Translations under genes and position numbers: made by a program | Shown here: one piece after another, positions 25,076-34,145 of the stretch | Numbering within the stretch: the first letter of the stretch is position 1 | Layout of the letters: each line of letters begins with the position of its first letter | Assembly: GCA_018432925.1 (NCBI GenBank) | Contig: JAHDSC010000083.1 | Span: 1 to 38,606 of the forward strand | Reading direction: 5' to 3' | DNA: 38,606 nucleotides | Source of the DNA: Desulfobacterales bacterium | GTDB taxonomy: Bacteria > Desulfobacterota > Desulfobacteria > Desulfobacterales > JAHDSC01 | Notes under the pieces: generated by a model | What the model saw: the letters and a program-made list of their open reading frames with translations, nothing else | The model's database searches: none | What the model was told of the DNA's origin: nothing

Positions 25076-25450
25076 ATGGATAATCACAAACCAATCGTCA
25101 GACTCCATTTGTGGCTGGAAGAGAATAACGACGTATTCTTCGGCTTTGGACGAGCCCAATTACTTGAAAATATAGCCAGATACGGATCGTTGAAAAAAGC
25201 CGCGGAAAGCCTGGGCATGTCCTATCGAGCGGCATGGGGAAAAATAAAAAAAACGGAAGCCGTGTTGGGATGTCAACTGCTCGCCAAAAGCGGTAGCAAC
25301 CGCGAAGGATATCGACTCACGGCGTTCGGGAACGAGTTGAAGGACAAGTATTCCTTCTGGTTCAAGAAGGTGGAACAGGACGCGCTGAAAACCGCCGAAG
25401 AAATTTTTCCCTGGCTTTCAAAACCGTATCAGGACAAAAAGCCCGAGTAA
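25076..25450 (+). CDS. modE: ModE-type winged-helix regulator, single domain
   Basis: This 124-residue protein is the N-terminal DNA-binding domain of ModE. It has the LysR-like winged helix LLENIARYGSLKKAAESLGM with SYRAAWGKIKKTE as recognition helix. The C-terminal MOP/TOBE domains that bind molybdate in E. coli ModE are absent. Such short forms are common and may sense the oxyanion through a partner or not at all. The frame is open to 24977 through the palindrome; ATG 25076 matches the family start. It lies directly before modABC and probably controls it, and perhaps the operator at 23136-23159. Confidence 0.8.
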   Translation: MDNHKPIVRLHLWLEENNDVFFGFGRAQLLENIARYGSLKKAAESLGMSYRAAWGKIKKTEAVLGCQLLAKSGSNREGYRLTAFGNELKDKYSFWFKKVEQDALKTAEEIFPWLSKPYQDKKPE

Positions 25451-25551
25451 TACAGTCTCGACGGGAATCCGTTTTTTTACCTCGACACGCCGGAGAAATA
25501 TCCGGATCCGAGGAGCGGTATCCGTTCCGGAGAAAAAAATAGGAGAAGAAT

Positions 25552-26301
25552 ATGAAACGCATGATCGTCATCGGACTATTGTTGGCCCTGGCCGGTTTCT
25601 ATCCGAATACGGGATTTTCCGCCGACTCCTTGCTTGTATTTGCGGGCGCGGGACTGCGGGCGCCGTTGGATGAAATCGGCTCCCGATTCGCGGCGGAATA
25701 CGGAATCGAGGTCGTGTATGATTATGAGGGTAGCGGACGGTTGGGAAATAAAATCCTGGCGGGTCAAAAACCCGACCTTTTTATTCCCGGTGGGCTCAAC
25801 TGGGCAAAGCTTCTTACGGAAAAAGGACACGTCACCCGATACCGGACCATCGCCTTCCACATCCCGGTGATTGTAACGCCGCTGAACACAAACAAGGTGA
25901 ATCATCTGCGGGATCTCATGAAAAACGATATCCGACTGGCATTGGGAGATGCCGATGCCTGTGCGATCGGAAAAGCGGATACCATCATCTTTAAAAAAGC
26001 CGGACTGGATGAAACAAAAATGAATGTCGTTGCCCGGGGCGTGACGGTAAGCCAGCTTTTGGCCTGGATCGAAAACAAAAACGCGGATGCAAGTATCGTC
26101 TGGGAAGCCGATGCGCGAAAATCCAAAAAGATGCGGATGATTCCGATTCCGGAAGCGTTTAATCAAATTGAAGAGATACCGGTGTGTGAAATGACGAATC
26201 CGCCTCATCCCCAAGCGTCGGAAAAATACGCAAAGTTTTTGCTTGGCGAAGGGAAGAAAATATTCAAAGCGCACGGATTTACCATTACGGATACGGATTA
26301 A
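25552..26301 (+). CDS. modA: Molybdate/tungstate ABC transporter, periplasmic binding protein
   Basis: This 249-residue protein starts with a Sec signal peptide (MKRMIVIGLLLALAGFYPNT, cleavage after GFSA). It has the ModA-type fold: LLVFAGAGLRAPLDEIGSRF and YDYEGSGRLGNKILAGQKPD bracket the oxyanion pocket, and ADACAIGKAD and NADASIVWEADARKS are later blocks. It captures molybdate or tungstate in the periplasm and delivers it to ModBC. Mo and W specificity cannot be separated by eye. The start follows AGGAGA. It is first of modABC, 101 bases after modE. Confidence 0.85.
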   Translation: MKRMIVIGLLLALAGFYPNTGFSADSLLVFAGAGLRAPLDEIGSRFAAEYGIEVVYDYEGSGRLGNKILAGQKPDLFIPGGLNWAKLLTEKGHVTRYRTIAFHIPVIVTPLNTNKVNHLRDLMKNDIRLALGDADACAIGKADTIIFKKAGLDETKMNVVARGVTVSQLLAWIENKNADASIVWEADARKSKKMRMIPIPEAFNQIEEIPVCEMTNPPHPQASEKYAKFLLGEGKKIFKAHGFTITDTD

Positions 26302-26546
26302 ATGCCTGCACAAACGGACAAACCGTTCCGTGTCACTGGGTCCCACGACACAACCATTGCCGGAACCGCCCGATTGGTGAAGGAAGCGATTGTAATATAA
26401 AACGAAAGAATCGGCCCGGTAACAGCCAATGAAGCCCGTAACGGAAATCCTTCGTCTTTCCGAGCCGATCGGCTATGACGAGGCATACAGAGAATTTTTC
26501 CGGCAGACCGGTTTCCGTCGTTTCACCGGACGATTCAAGGAACGTA

Positions 26547-27365
26547 ATGCGGATCACTCTGACACGAGGCCTTTTTTTTGACCTGTTCATTGCCTTGACC
26601 AGCGGCCTTTTTTTTTCGCTGATCGCCGTCGTTCTGTTTGCGATGGTGACAACCACCTCTTTGCATGAATTCTTTCATCAGCTCCGTTCGCCGGTTGTTT
26701 TTTCCGCAGTCTGGATCAGCCTCCAAACTTCTTTTGCCGTGGTTTTCCTGACTTTTTTTTTCGGCTTTCCGATCTCCTACCTGCTGGCCTTGAATCATTT
26801 TAAGGGAAAAGCAATCCTTGAAACGCTTCTGGACTTTCCTATCGTGATGCCGCCGCTGATTTCCGGCCTGGCGCTTTTAATTTTTTTAAGCGGCGACGGT
26901 TTGGCCGGTCGGATTCTGAACCATTGGAATATCAGCCTGATCTTCACGAAAAAAGGGATCATCCTCGCTCAATTGTTTGTCGCCGCCCCTTTTTTTATCA
27001 AAACGGCAAAAGAAAGTATCGGAGCGATTCCTAAAAACCTCCTGGCCGCTTCGGCGACCTTAAGCGCTTCGAAATTTTTTTCGTTTCGGCGTTTGATATT
27101 GCCCTTAAGCAAAACCGGCATCCTGGCCGGGTTAATCATGGCCTGGGCGCGGGCTCTGGGAGAATTCGGCGCCACGGCCATGGTCGCCGGCTGCATCCCC
27201 CGGCAGACGGAAACCATTACCATTGCCATCTACATGCATGCCATGAGCGGAAATCTGGAAACATCAACGGCGCTTGCCCTTGTATTGATGGTATTTTCCT
27301 TTTGTTCGCTGTTGGTCTTTCGCGCCATTTTTAAAAAAAAGCGGGAAAATGGGTATTACGCTTGA
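26547..27365 (+). CDS. modB: Molybdate/tungstate ABC transporter, permease
   Basis: This 272-residue inner-membrane permease has six or so helices. The cytoplasmic EAA-like loop that contacts the ATPase reads LLAASATLSASKFFSFRRLI followed by LPLSKTGILAG, and the family block AWARALGEFGATAMVAG is intact. The open frame begins at 26475. ATG 26547, five bases after AAGGA and just ahead of the first helix, is chosen. About 245 bases separate it from modA, unusual for modABC operons. The 3' end overlaps modC by 17 bases, indicating translational coupling. Confidence 0.88.
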   Translation: MRITLTRGLFFDLFIALTSGLFFSLIAVVLFAMVTTTSLHEFFHQLRSPVVFSAVWISLQTSFAVVFLTFFFGFPISYLLALNHFKGKAILETLLDFPIVMPPLISGLALLIFLSGDGLAGRILNHWNISLIFTKKGIILAQLFVAAPFFIKTAKESIGAIPKNLLAASATLSASKFFSFRRLILPLSKTGILAGLIMAWARALGEFGATAMVAGCIPRQTETITIAIYMHAMSGNLETSTALALVLMVFSFCSLLVFRAIFKKKRENGYYA

Positions 27366-28476
27366 AAATATAAGCAAGTCCTTCGGGAAACACGGGATAC
27401 TGAAAAATCTGAGCCTGGCGGTCGCGGCGGGCGAATTTCACGTGATTCTGGGGCCCAGCGGGGAAGGCAAAAGCACGCTTCTGGCCATCGTCGCCGGACT
27501 GCTCCCGCCGGATGAGGGAAAGATTTTTATCGCCGCTCGGGAAGTCAACCGGGTTCCGGCACAAAAAAGAGGGATCGGATTCGTTTTTCAGGATTACGCC
27601 CTGTTTCCCCACCTTACCAGCTTTGAAAACATCGCCTATGGCTTGAGAACCGGATCGTTGAAAAAAAAGGAGATCCGGACAAGGGTTGACCGTTATCTGG
27701 AACTGGTCGGACTGGCCGACCACCAGAACAAGTATCCGGATATGCTGAGCGGCGGACAAAAGCAACGCATCGCTCTGGCGCGGGCACTGGCCACCGAACC
27801 CCGGGTACTCCTTTTGGATGAACCCCTGAGCAATCTGGATGCCTGCCTTCAGGAACAGTTGCGGACGGATCTGCGAATGATACAGCAAAAAACCGGCGTG
27901 ACGACCCTGTATGTAACCCACAACCGGGCCGATGCAACGGCCCTGGCGGACCGGGTTTCCATTCTCCATCAGGGGCGCATTGAACGAACGGGTTCTCTGA
28001 AAGACATTTTTCGCGAACCCGAAACCCAGTTCGTGGCAGTATTTCTGGGGGTTACCAACATACTGAATGCCCGACTTTCGTCGCTCAATGAAAATACGGC
28101 GGAAGTTTGCGTCATTCATCCCGGCCTGAAGCAGAATTTAAAAATAAAGGTGAAAAAACATCCCGTGTTCCACCGGGAAAAAGAATTTTCTCTCTGCATT
28201 CATCCGGAAAAAATCAGACTCCGTGAAACGCCCGAGGGGGAAAACCGTTTTTTGGGCCGGATCGTGCGAATTGAAATCGACGGCGATACCCTGGAGGTAA
28301 TGGTCGATATTTCCGGCATCAAACTGAAAGCCGTCATGCCGAAAACTTCGGCTTTGCCGCTTGAAAAAACGGTATGGATCTGTTTCGAGGCCGATGCCCC
28401 GCACCCGGTTTGCGAAGGCTGTAACCGGCACCCGGATTATTTGAGAGACTGCCGATGCCGGATCGCCGGAAAATGA
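27349..28476 (+). CDS. modC: Molybdate/tungstate ABC transporter, ATPase
   Basis: This 375-residue ABC ATPase energises molybdate/tungstate import. It has Walker A (GPSGEGKST), Q-loop (FVFQDYALFPHL), signature (LSGGQKQR), Walker B (VLLLDEPLSNLD) and the switch histidine (YVTHNRADA). Residues from about 235 form a TOBE-like regulatory region (LFLGVTN-type start, then CIHPEKIRL, LGRIVRIEIDGD). The extreme C-terminus carries an unusual cysteine-rich tail, CEGCNRHPDYLRDCRC, not typical of ModC. The start overlaps modB. Confidence 0.88.
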   Translation: MGITLENISKSFGKHGILKNLSLAVAAGEFHVILGPSGEGKSTLLAIVAGLLPPDEGKIFIAAREVNRVPAQKRGIGFVFQDYALFPHLTSFENIAYGLRTGSLKKKEIRTRVDRYLELVGLADHQNKYPDMLSGGQKQRIALARALATEPRVLLLDEPLSNLDACLQEQLRTDLRMIQQKTGVTTLYVTHNRADATALADRVSILHQGRIERTGSLKDIFREPETQFVAVFLGVTNILNARLSSLNENTAEVCVIHPGLKQNLKIKVKKHPVFHREKEFSLCIHPEKIRLRETPEGENRFLGRIVRIEIDGDTLEVMVDISGIKLKAVMPKTSALPLEKTVWICFEADAPHPVCEGCNRHPDYLRDCRCRIAGK

Positions 28477-28714
28477 CAGGTCACGGATCGACTCCCGCGG
28501 ATTTTCCGAAGCTCGTTTCAAGACCGTAAAAATCCGTTCCGGACATTCGGTTGAATCATTTCTTCCAACCCAAGTTTTATTCCCCGATCTCTTCATGTTA
28601 CCGATCGGATCGGTGCCGTTTACGAAAAGAATCGATCCGTCCTTCCGGTACTTTTTCCAGCGTCTTGTCATTTTTGAAAACGCAAGAGAGGGCAACCAGT
28701 AATGATCTATGTTT

Positions 28715-28786
28715 ATTATAACATATTATAATTATTAGATTATTTGCCGAAAAAACATTGACAATGCAAATGGGTTATGCCAATTA
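28715..28786 (+). promoter_or_regulatory. Putative promoter region of first fdh cluster with AT-rich inverted repeat
   Basis: ATTATAA (28715-28721) and TTATAAT (28726-28732) form a 7-bp dyad. TTGACA follows at 28758-28763 and a weak CAATTA (28781-28786) sits 17 bases on. TTATGCC at 28774-28780 matches a half-site of the dyads at 23136 and 34186. The stretch lies just upstream of the riboswitch. The -35 is good and the -10 poor, suggesting an activated promoter. Confidence 0.35.
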
Positions 28787-28832
28787 AGATTCATAGTATC
28801 GAGTATAGAATCCGTAGTCCTATAAATAGGTG

Positions 28833-28967
28833 CGGCCTTTTTCATTCCCCAAATTGCGGTAAACCAGGCATGTGGTTTTTAACCGAACCCGGTCGTTTTT
28901 TTGACTCCCGGCAGGAAACCCCTCCGGGATCGCGAGAAAGCGGCGGCGTGACCCATGAAAAAGCGCC
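28833..28967 (+). ncRNA. Moco/Tuco riboswitch upstream of fdhA (Sec copy)
   Basis: The leader shows the hallmarks of the Moco RNA motif. A closing helix pairs CTTTTTCAT (28837-28845) with ATGAAAAAG (28955-28963). GCGGTAAACCAGGCATGTGG lies inside, and the CCCCTCCGGGA element and GGCGGCGTGACCCATGAA form the 3' side. Such RNAs bind molybdenum or tungsten cofactor and control Moco-enzyme or Moco-synthesis genes; variants lacking helix P3 are thought to prefer tungsten cofactor. It ends about 40 bases before the AAGGAGG site of fdhA, so it probably controls translation or termination. I did not run a covariance model. Confidence 0.8.
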
Positions 28968-29019
28968 GAAAAGTTTACGGACTACCAATCGACAAGAAGA
29001 AATTTTAAGGAGGTATTGA

Positions 29020-32000
29020 ATGAAAGTTACACGGCGAGATTTCATCAAGGTTACGGGCCTTGGGGCGGCAACGATCGCCCTGAGCCAGCTGGGTATCGAT
29101 CTGGGACCAGCAAAAGCCTACGCGAAGGAGCTGAAGATTAAAGGCGCGAAAGAAACCATCTCCATCTGCCCCTTCTGCTCGGTATGCTGCCATTACATCG
29201 CTCATACGAGGGACGGCAAGGTCGTGAGCACCGAAGGCGACCCCGGCTATCCGGTCAGCGAAGGCGCACTGTGCGCAAAAGGCGCGACCATGAATTCCAT
29301 GATCAACAGCCATCACCGGATCGTGAAACCCATGTACCGCGCTCCATACAGCGATCACTGGGAAATCAAGAGCTGGGACTGGATGCTGAACCAGGTGGCC
29401 CGGCGGATCAAAGAAACCCGGGACAAGAATTTTAAAACCACCAATGAAAGCGGCCAGGTCGTAAACCGGGTGGAAAATATTTTTCACCTGGGCTCCTCCC
29501 AGATGAGCAACGAGGAATTGGCCCTCTGGCATCAGGCCCTGCGGGCCATGGGTGTCGTCTGGATGGATCATCAGGCCCGTATCTGACACAGCCCCACGGT
29601 TGCGGCTCTGGGAGAGTCGTTCGGACGCGGCGCGATGACCAACCACTGGATCGATATCAAAAACAGTGACTGTATTGTAATTATGGGCAGCAATGCCGCC
29701 GAGCATCACCCCGTTTGTTTCAAATGGGTATTAAAAGCCAAGGAAGAAAGAGGGGCCACCATCATCCATGTGGACCCCAAGTTTTCCAGGACCTCCGCAC
29801 GGTCCGATTTTCACGTGCCTCTTCGTTCGGGAACCGATATCGCGTTTCTGGGCGGGATGATCAAATACATCATCGACAACGAAAAATATTTTAAAGAATA
29901 TATCACGGAATACACGAACGCATCGTTTATCGTGGGGAGCAAGTTCGATTTCAAAGACGGCCTCTTTACCGGCTTTGACCCGAAATTGAGCACCTACGAC
30001 AAATCCTACTGGGCATTCGAACGGGACGCCAACGGCGTGCCGAAAAAAGACAAAAGCCTCAAGAATCCGAAATGCGTTTTCCAGCTTCTGAAGAAACACT
30101 ATTCCCGGTACGATTTAAACAAGGTTTCGGATATCACCGGCGTTTCAAAGGAAAATCTCCTCAGGGTCTATGAGACCTATTCCGCGACCGGGAAACCCAA
30201 CAAGAGCGGAAACATGATGTACGCTCTCGGCTGGACCCAGCATACGGTCGGCGTTCAAAACATCCGAACATGTTGCATGGTTCAGCTGCTGCTGGGCAAC
30301 ATCGGGGTCGCGGGCGGCGGCGTTCAGGCGCTTCGCGGCGAACCGAACGTACAGGGCTCCACCGACCATGCCATGCTCTATCATATCCTGCCCGGTTATC
30401 ATTCCGTGCCCCGCGCCCAATGGGCCACGCTGGCGGATTACCTGAAGGCCAATACGCCGGTCAGCAAAGACCCGATGAGCGCAAACTGGTGGCAGAACCG
30501 TCCGAAATACGTGGTCAGCCTGCTGAAATCCTGGTTCGGCGACGCGGCCACCAAGGAAAACGGTTTCGGGTATGAATGGCTTCCGAAAGCCGAACCTCCA
30601 AAAGGCCTGGAACAGGGCGATTATTCCCACCTGTGGCTGTTTGACCGGATGTACAAGGGAAAAGTCAAGGGCGGATCGATCTGGGCGCACAACCCGGCCC
30701 AAAGCATACCCAACAGCAACAAGGTGAGAAAAGCCCTTGACAACCTGGACTGGCTGTACTTTGCCGAGATCCATCAAAACGAGACCACCGATTTCTGGCA
30801 TCGCCCGGGGGTCAATCCGAAGGACATCAAAACGGAAGTTTTCGTTTTCCCATCCTGCCACCGCGCCGAAAAGGAAGGAAGCGTCAGCAACAGCGGACGC
30901 TGGGCTTTATGGCACCATAAGGCCGCCGAACCGGCGGGCGATTCCAAACCCATGGGGCAGATCATGGTGGAAATCATGAACAAGGTAAGGGGTCTGTACA
31001 GGAAAGAAGGCGGGGTTTTCCCGGAACCGATATTGAACCTGAACTGGCCCAGCTCTTTTGACGCGGAAAAAGTCGCCAAAGAGATCAACGGCTATTACCT
31101 CAGCGGCCCGAACAAGGGGAAGTGCGTACCCAGTTTTGCCGCCCTCGCCGATGACGGGTCGACTTCCTGTCTGAACTGGCTCTATTGCGGAAGTTTTACG
31201 GAAGATGGAGTCAACCTGATGAAGCGGCGCGATCTGTCCCAGACCGATCTTCAGGCGAAAATCGGCCTGTTCCCGAATTTCTCATGGTGCTGGCCGGTCA
31301 ACCGCAGAATTCTGTATAACCGGGCTTCGGTAGATAAGAACGGAAAGCCCTTCGATCCGAGCCGGACGATCATTCAGTGGGACGGAAGCAAGTGGGTCGG
31401 CGATGTGCCGGACGGCGGATGGCCTCCGATCGCAACCGGACAGGGAAAATATCCTTTCATCATGCAGGTGGAAGGCCACGGGGCGCTCTACGGCCCCGGC
31501 CGCGAGGAAGGGCCGTTCCCCGAGCATTATGAACCGATCGAAACCCCGGTCAAAAAGCATCCATTCTCCAAGCAGCTCAACAACCCCTGCGCCAAGATTA
31601 TGAAGAGCGATGCCGACAAGCTGGCGCTCCCCGCGGATCCCAAGTATCCCATCGTTCTGACCACCTACAGCCTGACGGAACACTGGTGCGGCGGCGGGGA
31701 AACGCGAAACGTGCCGTCCCTGCTCGAGGCCGAACCGCAACTGTACGTGGAGATGAGCGAACAACTGGCCGCGGAAAAAGGAATCAAAAACGGTGAGCCG
31801 GTCATTATCGAAAGCGCCAGAGGAAGGGTAGAGGCCGTGGCAATGGTCACCATGCGGATGACCCCGTTTAAGATCCAGGGCAAGACCGTCCATGAAATCG
31901 GAATGCCCTTTGCCTTTGGTTGGACCACGCCGGGAGTCGGCGATGCAACAAACCGTTTGTGCGTCGCGGCCGGTGATCCGAACACCACCATTCCCGAATA

Positions 32001-32055
32001 CAAGGCCTGCCTCGTCAACATCCGGAAGGCCGACAAGGTGACCGAACTGTCATAA
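29020..32055 (+). CDS. fdhA: Formate dehydrogenase alpha subunit, selenocysteine form (UGA at codon 189)
   Basis: This 1011-residue catalytic subunit oxidises formate to CO2 (or the reverse) at a Mo/W-bis-pyranopterin centre in the periplasm. A Tat signal (VTRRDFIKVTGLGAATIAL) is followed by a [4Fe-4S] site at Cys50, Cys53, Cys57 and Cys85 (LCAKG). In-frame TGA at 29584-29586 lies in HQARI-U-HSPT, exactly where FdnG/FdhA enzymes carry selenocysteine and where the paralog at 34423 has Cys. Reading continues in frame to 32055 with full homology (FGRGAMTNHW; NVQGSTDHAMLYHILPGYH; C-terminal molybdopterin domain). AAGGAGG precedes the ATG. It forms a unit with fdhB and fdhE under a riboswitch. A database ORF caller would split it in two. 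Confidence 0.95.
29584..29619 (+). promoter_or_regulatory. SECIS-like element after the UGA of fdhA
   Basis: Directly after TGA (29584-29586), CGGCTCT (29603-29609) pairs with AGAGTCG (29613-29619), allowing one G-U, around a GGG loop. The loop lies about 23 bases from the UGA and begins with G, as bacterial SelB-binding SECIS hairpins require. The sequence TGACACAGCCCCACGG also resembles the start of E. coli fdh SECIS elements. The Cys paralog has no equivalent hairpin. Confidence 0.7.
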
Positions 32056-32064
32056 GAAGCGAAA

Positions 32065-32096
32065 AAGCGGGCGGCCGGACTTATGCCCGCCCGCTT
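32065..32096 (+). terminator. GC-rich hairpin between fdhA and fdhB (first cluster)
   Basis: AAGCGGGCGG (32065-32074) pairs with CCGCCCGCTT (32087-32096) around a 12-base loop, 10 bases after the fdhA stop. It is followed by ATTAAAAA, not a T-run. It may protect or process the mRNA, or weakly attenuate transcription into fdhB. A different-sequence hairpin occupies the same place in the second cluster. Confidence 0.55.
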
Positions 32097-32119
32097 ATTA
32101 AAAAGGGAGGAACAACTTT

Positions 32120-32863
32120 ATGTCAAAATCATTTTTCATCGATGTAACCCGGTGCACCGCGTGCCGTGGATGCCAGGTAGCCTGCAAGGAATGGCAGGGC
32201 TTTCAGGCTAACAAAACAACACAGCTGGGTTGGGGGAGTCACCAGAATCCGCCCGACCTGAATCCCTATAACTACAAGGTGGTTCGTTTCAAGGAACATA
32301 AAATCGGCGATCGCGTCACGTGGAATTTCTTTTCCGACCAGTGCCGTCATTGTATCGAACCGCCCTGCAAGGATGCGGCCGACGGTTATATGAAGGGGGC
32401 CGTCGTCATTGACGAAGACACCGGAGCGGTGATCTACACCAACCTGACCCAGCAATTGCCCAAAGAGGCGTTCGAGCAGATGCGCAACGACTGCCCCTAT
32501 GATATTCCGCGTCGCAATGACGGAACCGGAATCATCAACAAATGCGACATGTGCAACGAGCGGGTCAGGGCCGGACTGATCCCCATGTGCGCCAAAGCCT
32601 GCCCCACCGGAGCGATCAATTTCGGTGACCGGGACCAGATGCTCGAGATGGCGGAAAAACGACTCGCCGTCGTGAAAAAAGAATACCCCGACGCCCAACT
32701 GATCGACGCGGATTCTATCCGGGTGGTCTACCTGATTACCGACAAGCCGGAATATTATCACGATTATGTTCTGGCGCAGGGGCCGGTGGGCATCACGCGT
32801 TCGGCAGCACTCGCAAAGCTGACGGCGCCTTTGAAAAGACCTTTCAAAACCCTGCTGGGATAG
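32120..32863 (+). CDS. fdhB: Formate dehydrogenase beta (Fe-S) subunit, copy 1
   Basis: This 247-residue electron-transfer subunit pairs with FdhA. Twelve cysteines fit three [4Fe-4S] clusters: CTACRGCQVACKEW; CRHC...PPC with NDCPYD; and KCDMC with MCAKACPTGA. This matches the three-cluster beta subunit of the two-subunit Desulfovibrio-type FdhAB rather than the four-cluster, membrane-anchored FdnH. There is no C-terminal membrane anchor and no gamma subunit nearby. It has no signal of its own, so it is presumably exported with FdhA through Tat. GGGAGGA precedes the ATG by 9 bases. Confidence 0.93.
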   Translation: MSKSFFIDVTRCTACRGCQVACKEWQGFQANKTTQLGWGSHQNPPDLNPYNYKVVRFKEHKIGDRVTWNFFSDQCRHCIEPPCKDAADGYMKGAVVIDEDTGAVIYTNLTQQLPKEAFEQMRNDCPYDIPRRNDGTGIINKCDMCNERVRAGLIPMCAKACPTGAINFGDRDQMLEMAEKRLAVVKKEYPDAQLIDADSIRVVYLITDKPEYYHDYVLAQGPVGITRSAALAKLTAPLKRPFKTLLG

Positions 32864-32881
32864 CCGGCAAACCCAACGATC

Positions 32882-32912
32882 AAAGAGGGAGATTTCATCT
32901 CCCTCTTTTTTT
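32882..32912 (+). terminator. Rho-independent terminator between fdhB and fdhE (first cluster)
   Basis: AAAGAGGGAGAT pairs perfectly with ATCTCCCTCTTT around TTC, followed by a T-run to 32912. It is a textbook intrinsic terminator 19 bases after the fdhB stop and 39 bases before fdhE, so fdhE is likely expressed only by read-through or from its own weak promoter. Confidence 0.85.
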
Positions 32913-32950
32913 CATTTTTAATTATCTGATAATTGTTTTATGGGGTTTTT

Positions 32951-33829
32951 ATGTCCGAAAAAGAAAATTTTTCTCCCGATCAGATTGCAAAAGCGGTGGA
33001 GGAAGTCAGAAAACTGAAGCCGAATTACGGCCGCATGCTCGATCTTTATGAAAAAATTTTTACGGCCCAGGAGGATTCTCGTAATGAGACTCATGTCGAA
33101 CCCGTGGAAATTCCACCCGATATTCTGGCTGTAAAAACAAAAGAAGAATTTCCGCTCATCGACATTTCACAGTTTGCAATTGACGAAAAAACCGCTGCCG
33201 CTCTTTTCAGGAATTTATGCGACATTTTACAAAACGCGGCTGGTGAAATGCCTGAATCCGCCCGGGCGATTGCAGAAGCGCTTAATGAAAAAAAACTGGA
33301 TTTGCACACTCTTTTTCAGGCTTTTCTGAAAGCCGACGAGGATTTTTTTCAAAAAATCGCCGATGAACTGAAAATCGATAAAAAGACGCTCGGTTTCATC
33401 GCTTACAACAGCGTAAAGCCTTCCCTGGCCCGGTGCGCGGAGCAACTTTCAACCCTGCTTGACAAAAATCTGCCCTGGAAAAAGGGATACTGCCCGATTT
33501 GCGGATCCCCGCCGATCCTTTCGATGTTCGGAAGCAACGGGCAACGGTTTTTCTTCTGCGGCTTCTGCTGGCACAAATGGGCGACGCAAAGAATCTATTG
33601 CCCATTCTGCGAAAACACGGACCATAATGACCTTCATTATTTCGATATCGAAAATGAAGAGGAACACCGGGTGGACGTCTGCGACAATTGCGGAAAATAC
33701 ATCAAGACGGTGGACACCCGAAAAACAAACCGTGTGATTTACCCTCCCCTGGAACATCTTTCCACAGCGCACCTCGACATTAAAGCAAAGGAAATGAAGC
33801 TGACAAGCGAGATAGCGGTTGGATTTTAA
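32951..33829 (+). CDS. fdhE: Formate dehydrogenase accessory protein FdhE, copy 1
   Basis: This 292-residue cytoplasmic maturation factor binds the Fdh catalytic subunit before Tat export. The C-terminal half has four rubredoxin-like CxxC knuckles: CPICGSPP, FFCGFCWHKW, YCPFCENTDH and CDNCGKYIK. The N-terminal half is helical. The frame opens with TTG at 32933. ATG 32951 (MSEKENFSPDQ), with a weak TGGGG site, matches the second copy. FdhE proteins protect the Fdh Fe-S/Mo site and act as export chaperones in E. coli. It is separated from fdhB by a strong terminator. Confidence 0.9.
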   Translation: MSEKENFSPDQIAKAVEEVRKLKPNYGRMLDLYEKIFTAQEDSRNETHVEPVEIPPDILAVKTKEEFPLIDISQFAIDEKTAAALFRNLCDILQNAAGEMPESARAIAEALNEKKLDLHTLFQAFLKADEDFFQKIADELKIDKKTLGFIAYNSVKPSLARCAEQLSTLLDKNLPWKKGYCPICGSPPILSMFGSNGQRFFFCGFCWHKWATQRIYCPFCENTDHNDLHYFDIENEEEHRVDVCDNCGKYIKTVDTRKTNRVIYPPLEHLSTAHLDIKAKEMKLTSEIAVGF

Positions 33830-34145
33830 TTAAAACGGTTTCTATAAACCCCCCCTTCGGTCCGATCCCCGAGTCGGACCGATGCCTCCGATTCTAAAAA
33901 TACGGGATTGTATTCCCGTGGCGTAAAAATTATCGCCTTCCTTGAACCTGAATGAAATTGAGAATTTTCCAACCAGGCCTCACGATGTAATCGTCGTTCG
34001 CCGCCCTCCCCGCCATTAATATAAAACTTGTGACATATTCCGCGGCTCCTGTGGAGGCGGAGTTGCTTTCTAAAAATGACGGGTGCTTTGTAATATATGC
34101 TATTTGCAACATACTTGAATTATTACGTTTTCTGGAAAAAAACTA
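33830..34145. other. Intergenic region between the two fdh clusters, with hairpins
   Basis: TCGGTCCGA (33857-33865) pairs with TCGGACCGA (33874-33882), 28 bases after the fdhE stop and possibly a terminator. ACGGGA (33902-33907) pairs with TCCCGT (33914-33919). The following stretch to 34112 has an open frame on the minus strand (33930-34112) that looks like translated repeat DNA rather than a gene. AT-rich sequence leads to the next promoter. Confidence 0.45.

Noticed and set aside
25576..26346. Long minus-strand open frame opposite modA
   Set aside because: Shadow of modA, with low-complexity Arg/His/Phe-rich translation.
26429..26578. Possible 49-residue ORF between modA and modB (MKPVTEILRLSEPIGYDEAY...)
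   Set aside because: The composition looks gene-like, but there is no clear ribosome site or known family, and it overlaps modB. Not strong enough to annotate.
28138..28695. Minus-strand open frame opposite the end of modC
   Set aside because: No start signal or family resemblance; overlaps a clear coding region.
28777..29019. Open frame of 80 codons upstream of the first fdhA
   Set aside because: It translates the riboswitch. The similar frame at 34162-34380 matches only because the RNA sequence is conserved.
29584..29586. In-frame stop splitting fdhA into two genes or a pseudogene
   Set aside because: The TGA sits exactly at the conserved Sec/Cys position, homology continues in frame on both sides, and a SECIS-like hairpin follows.
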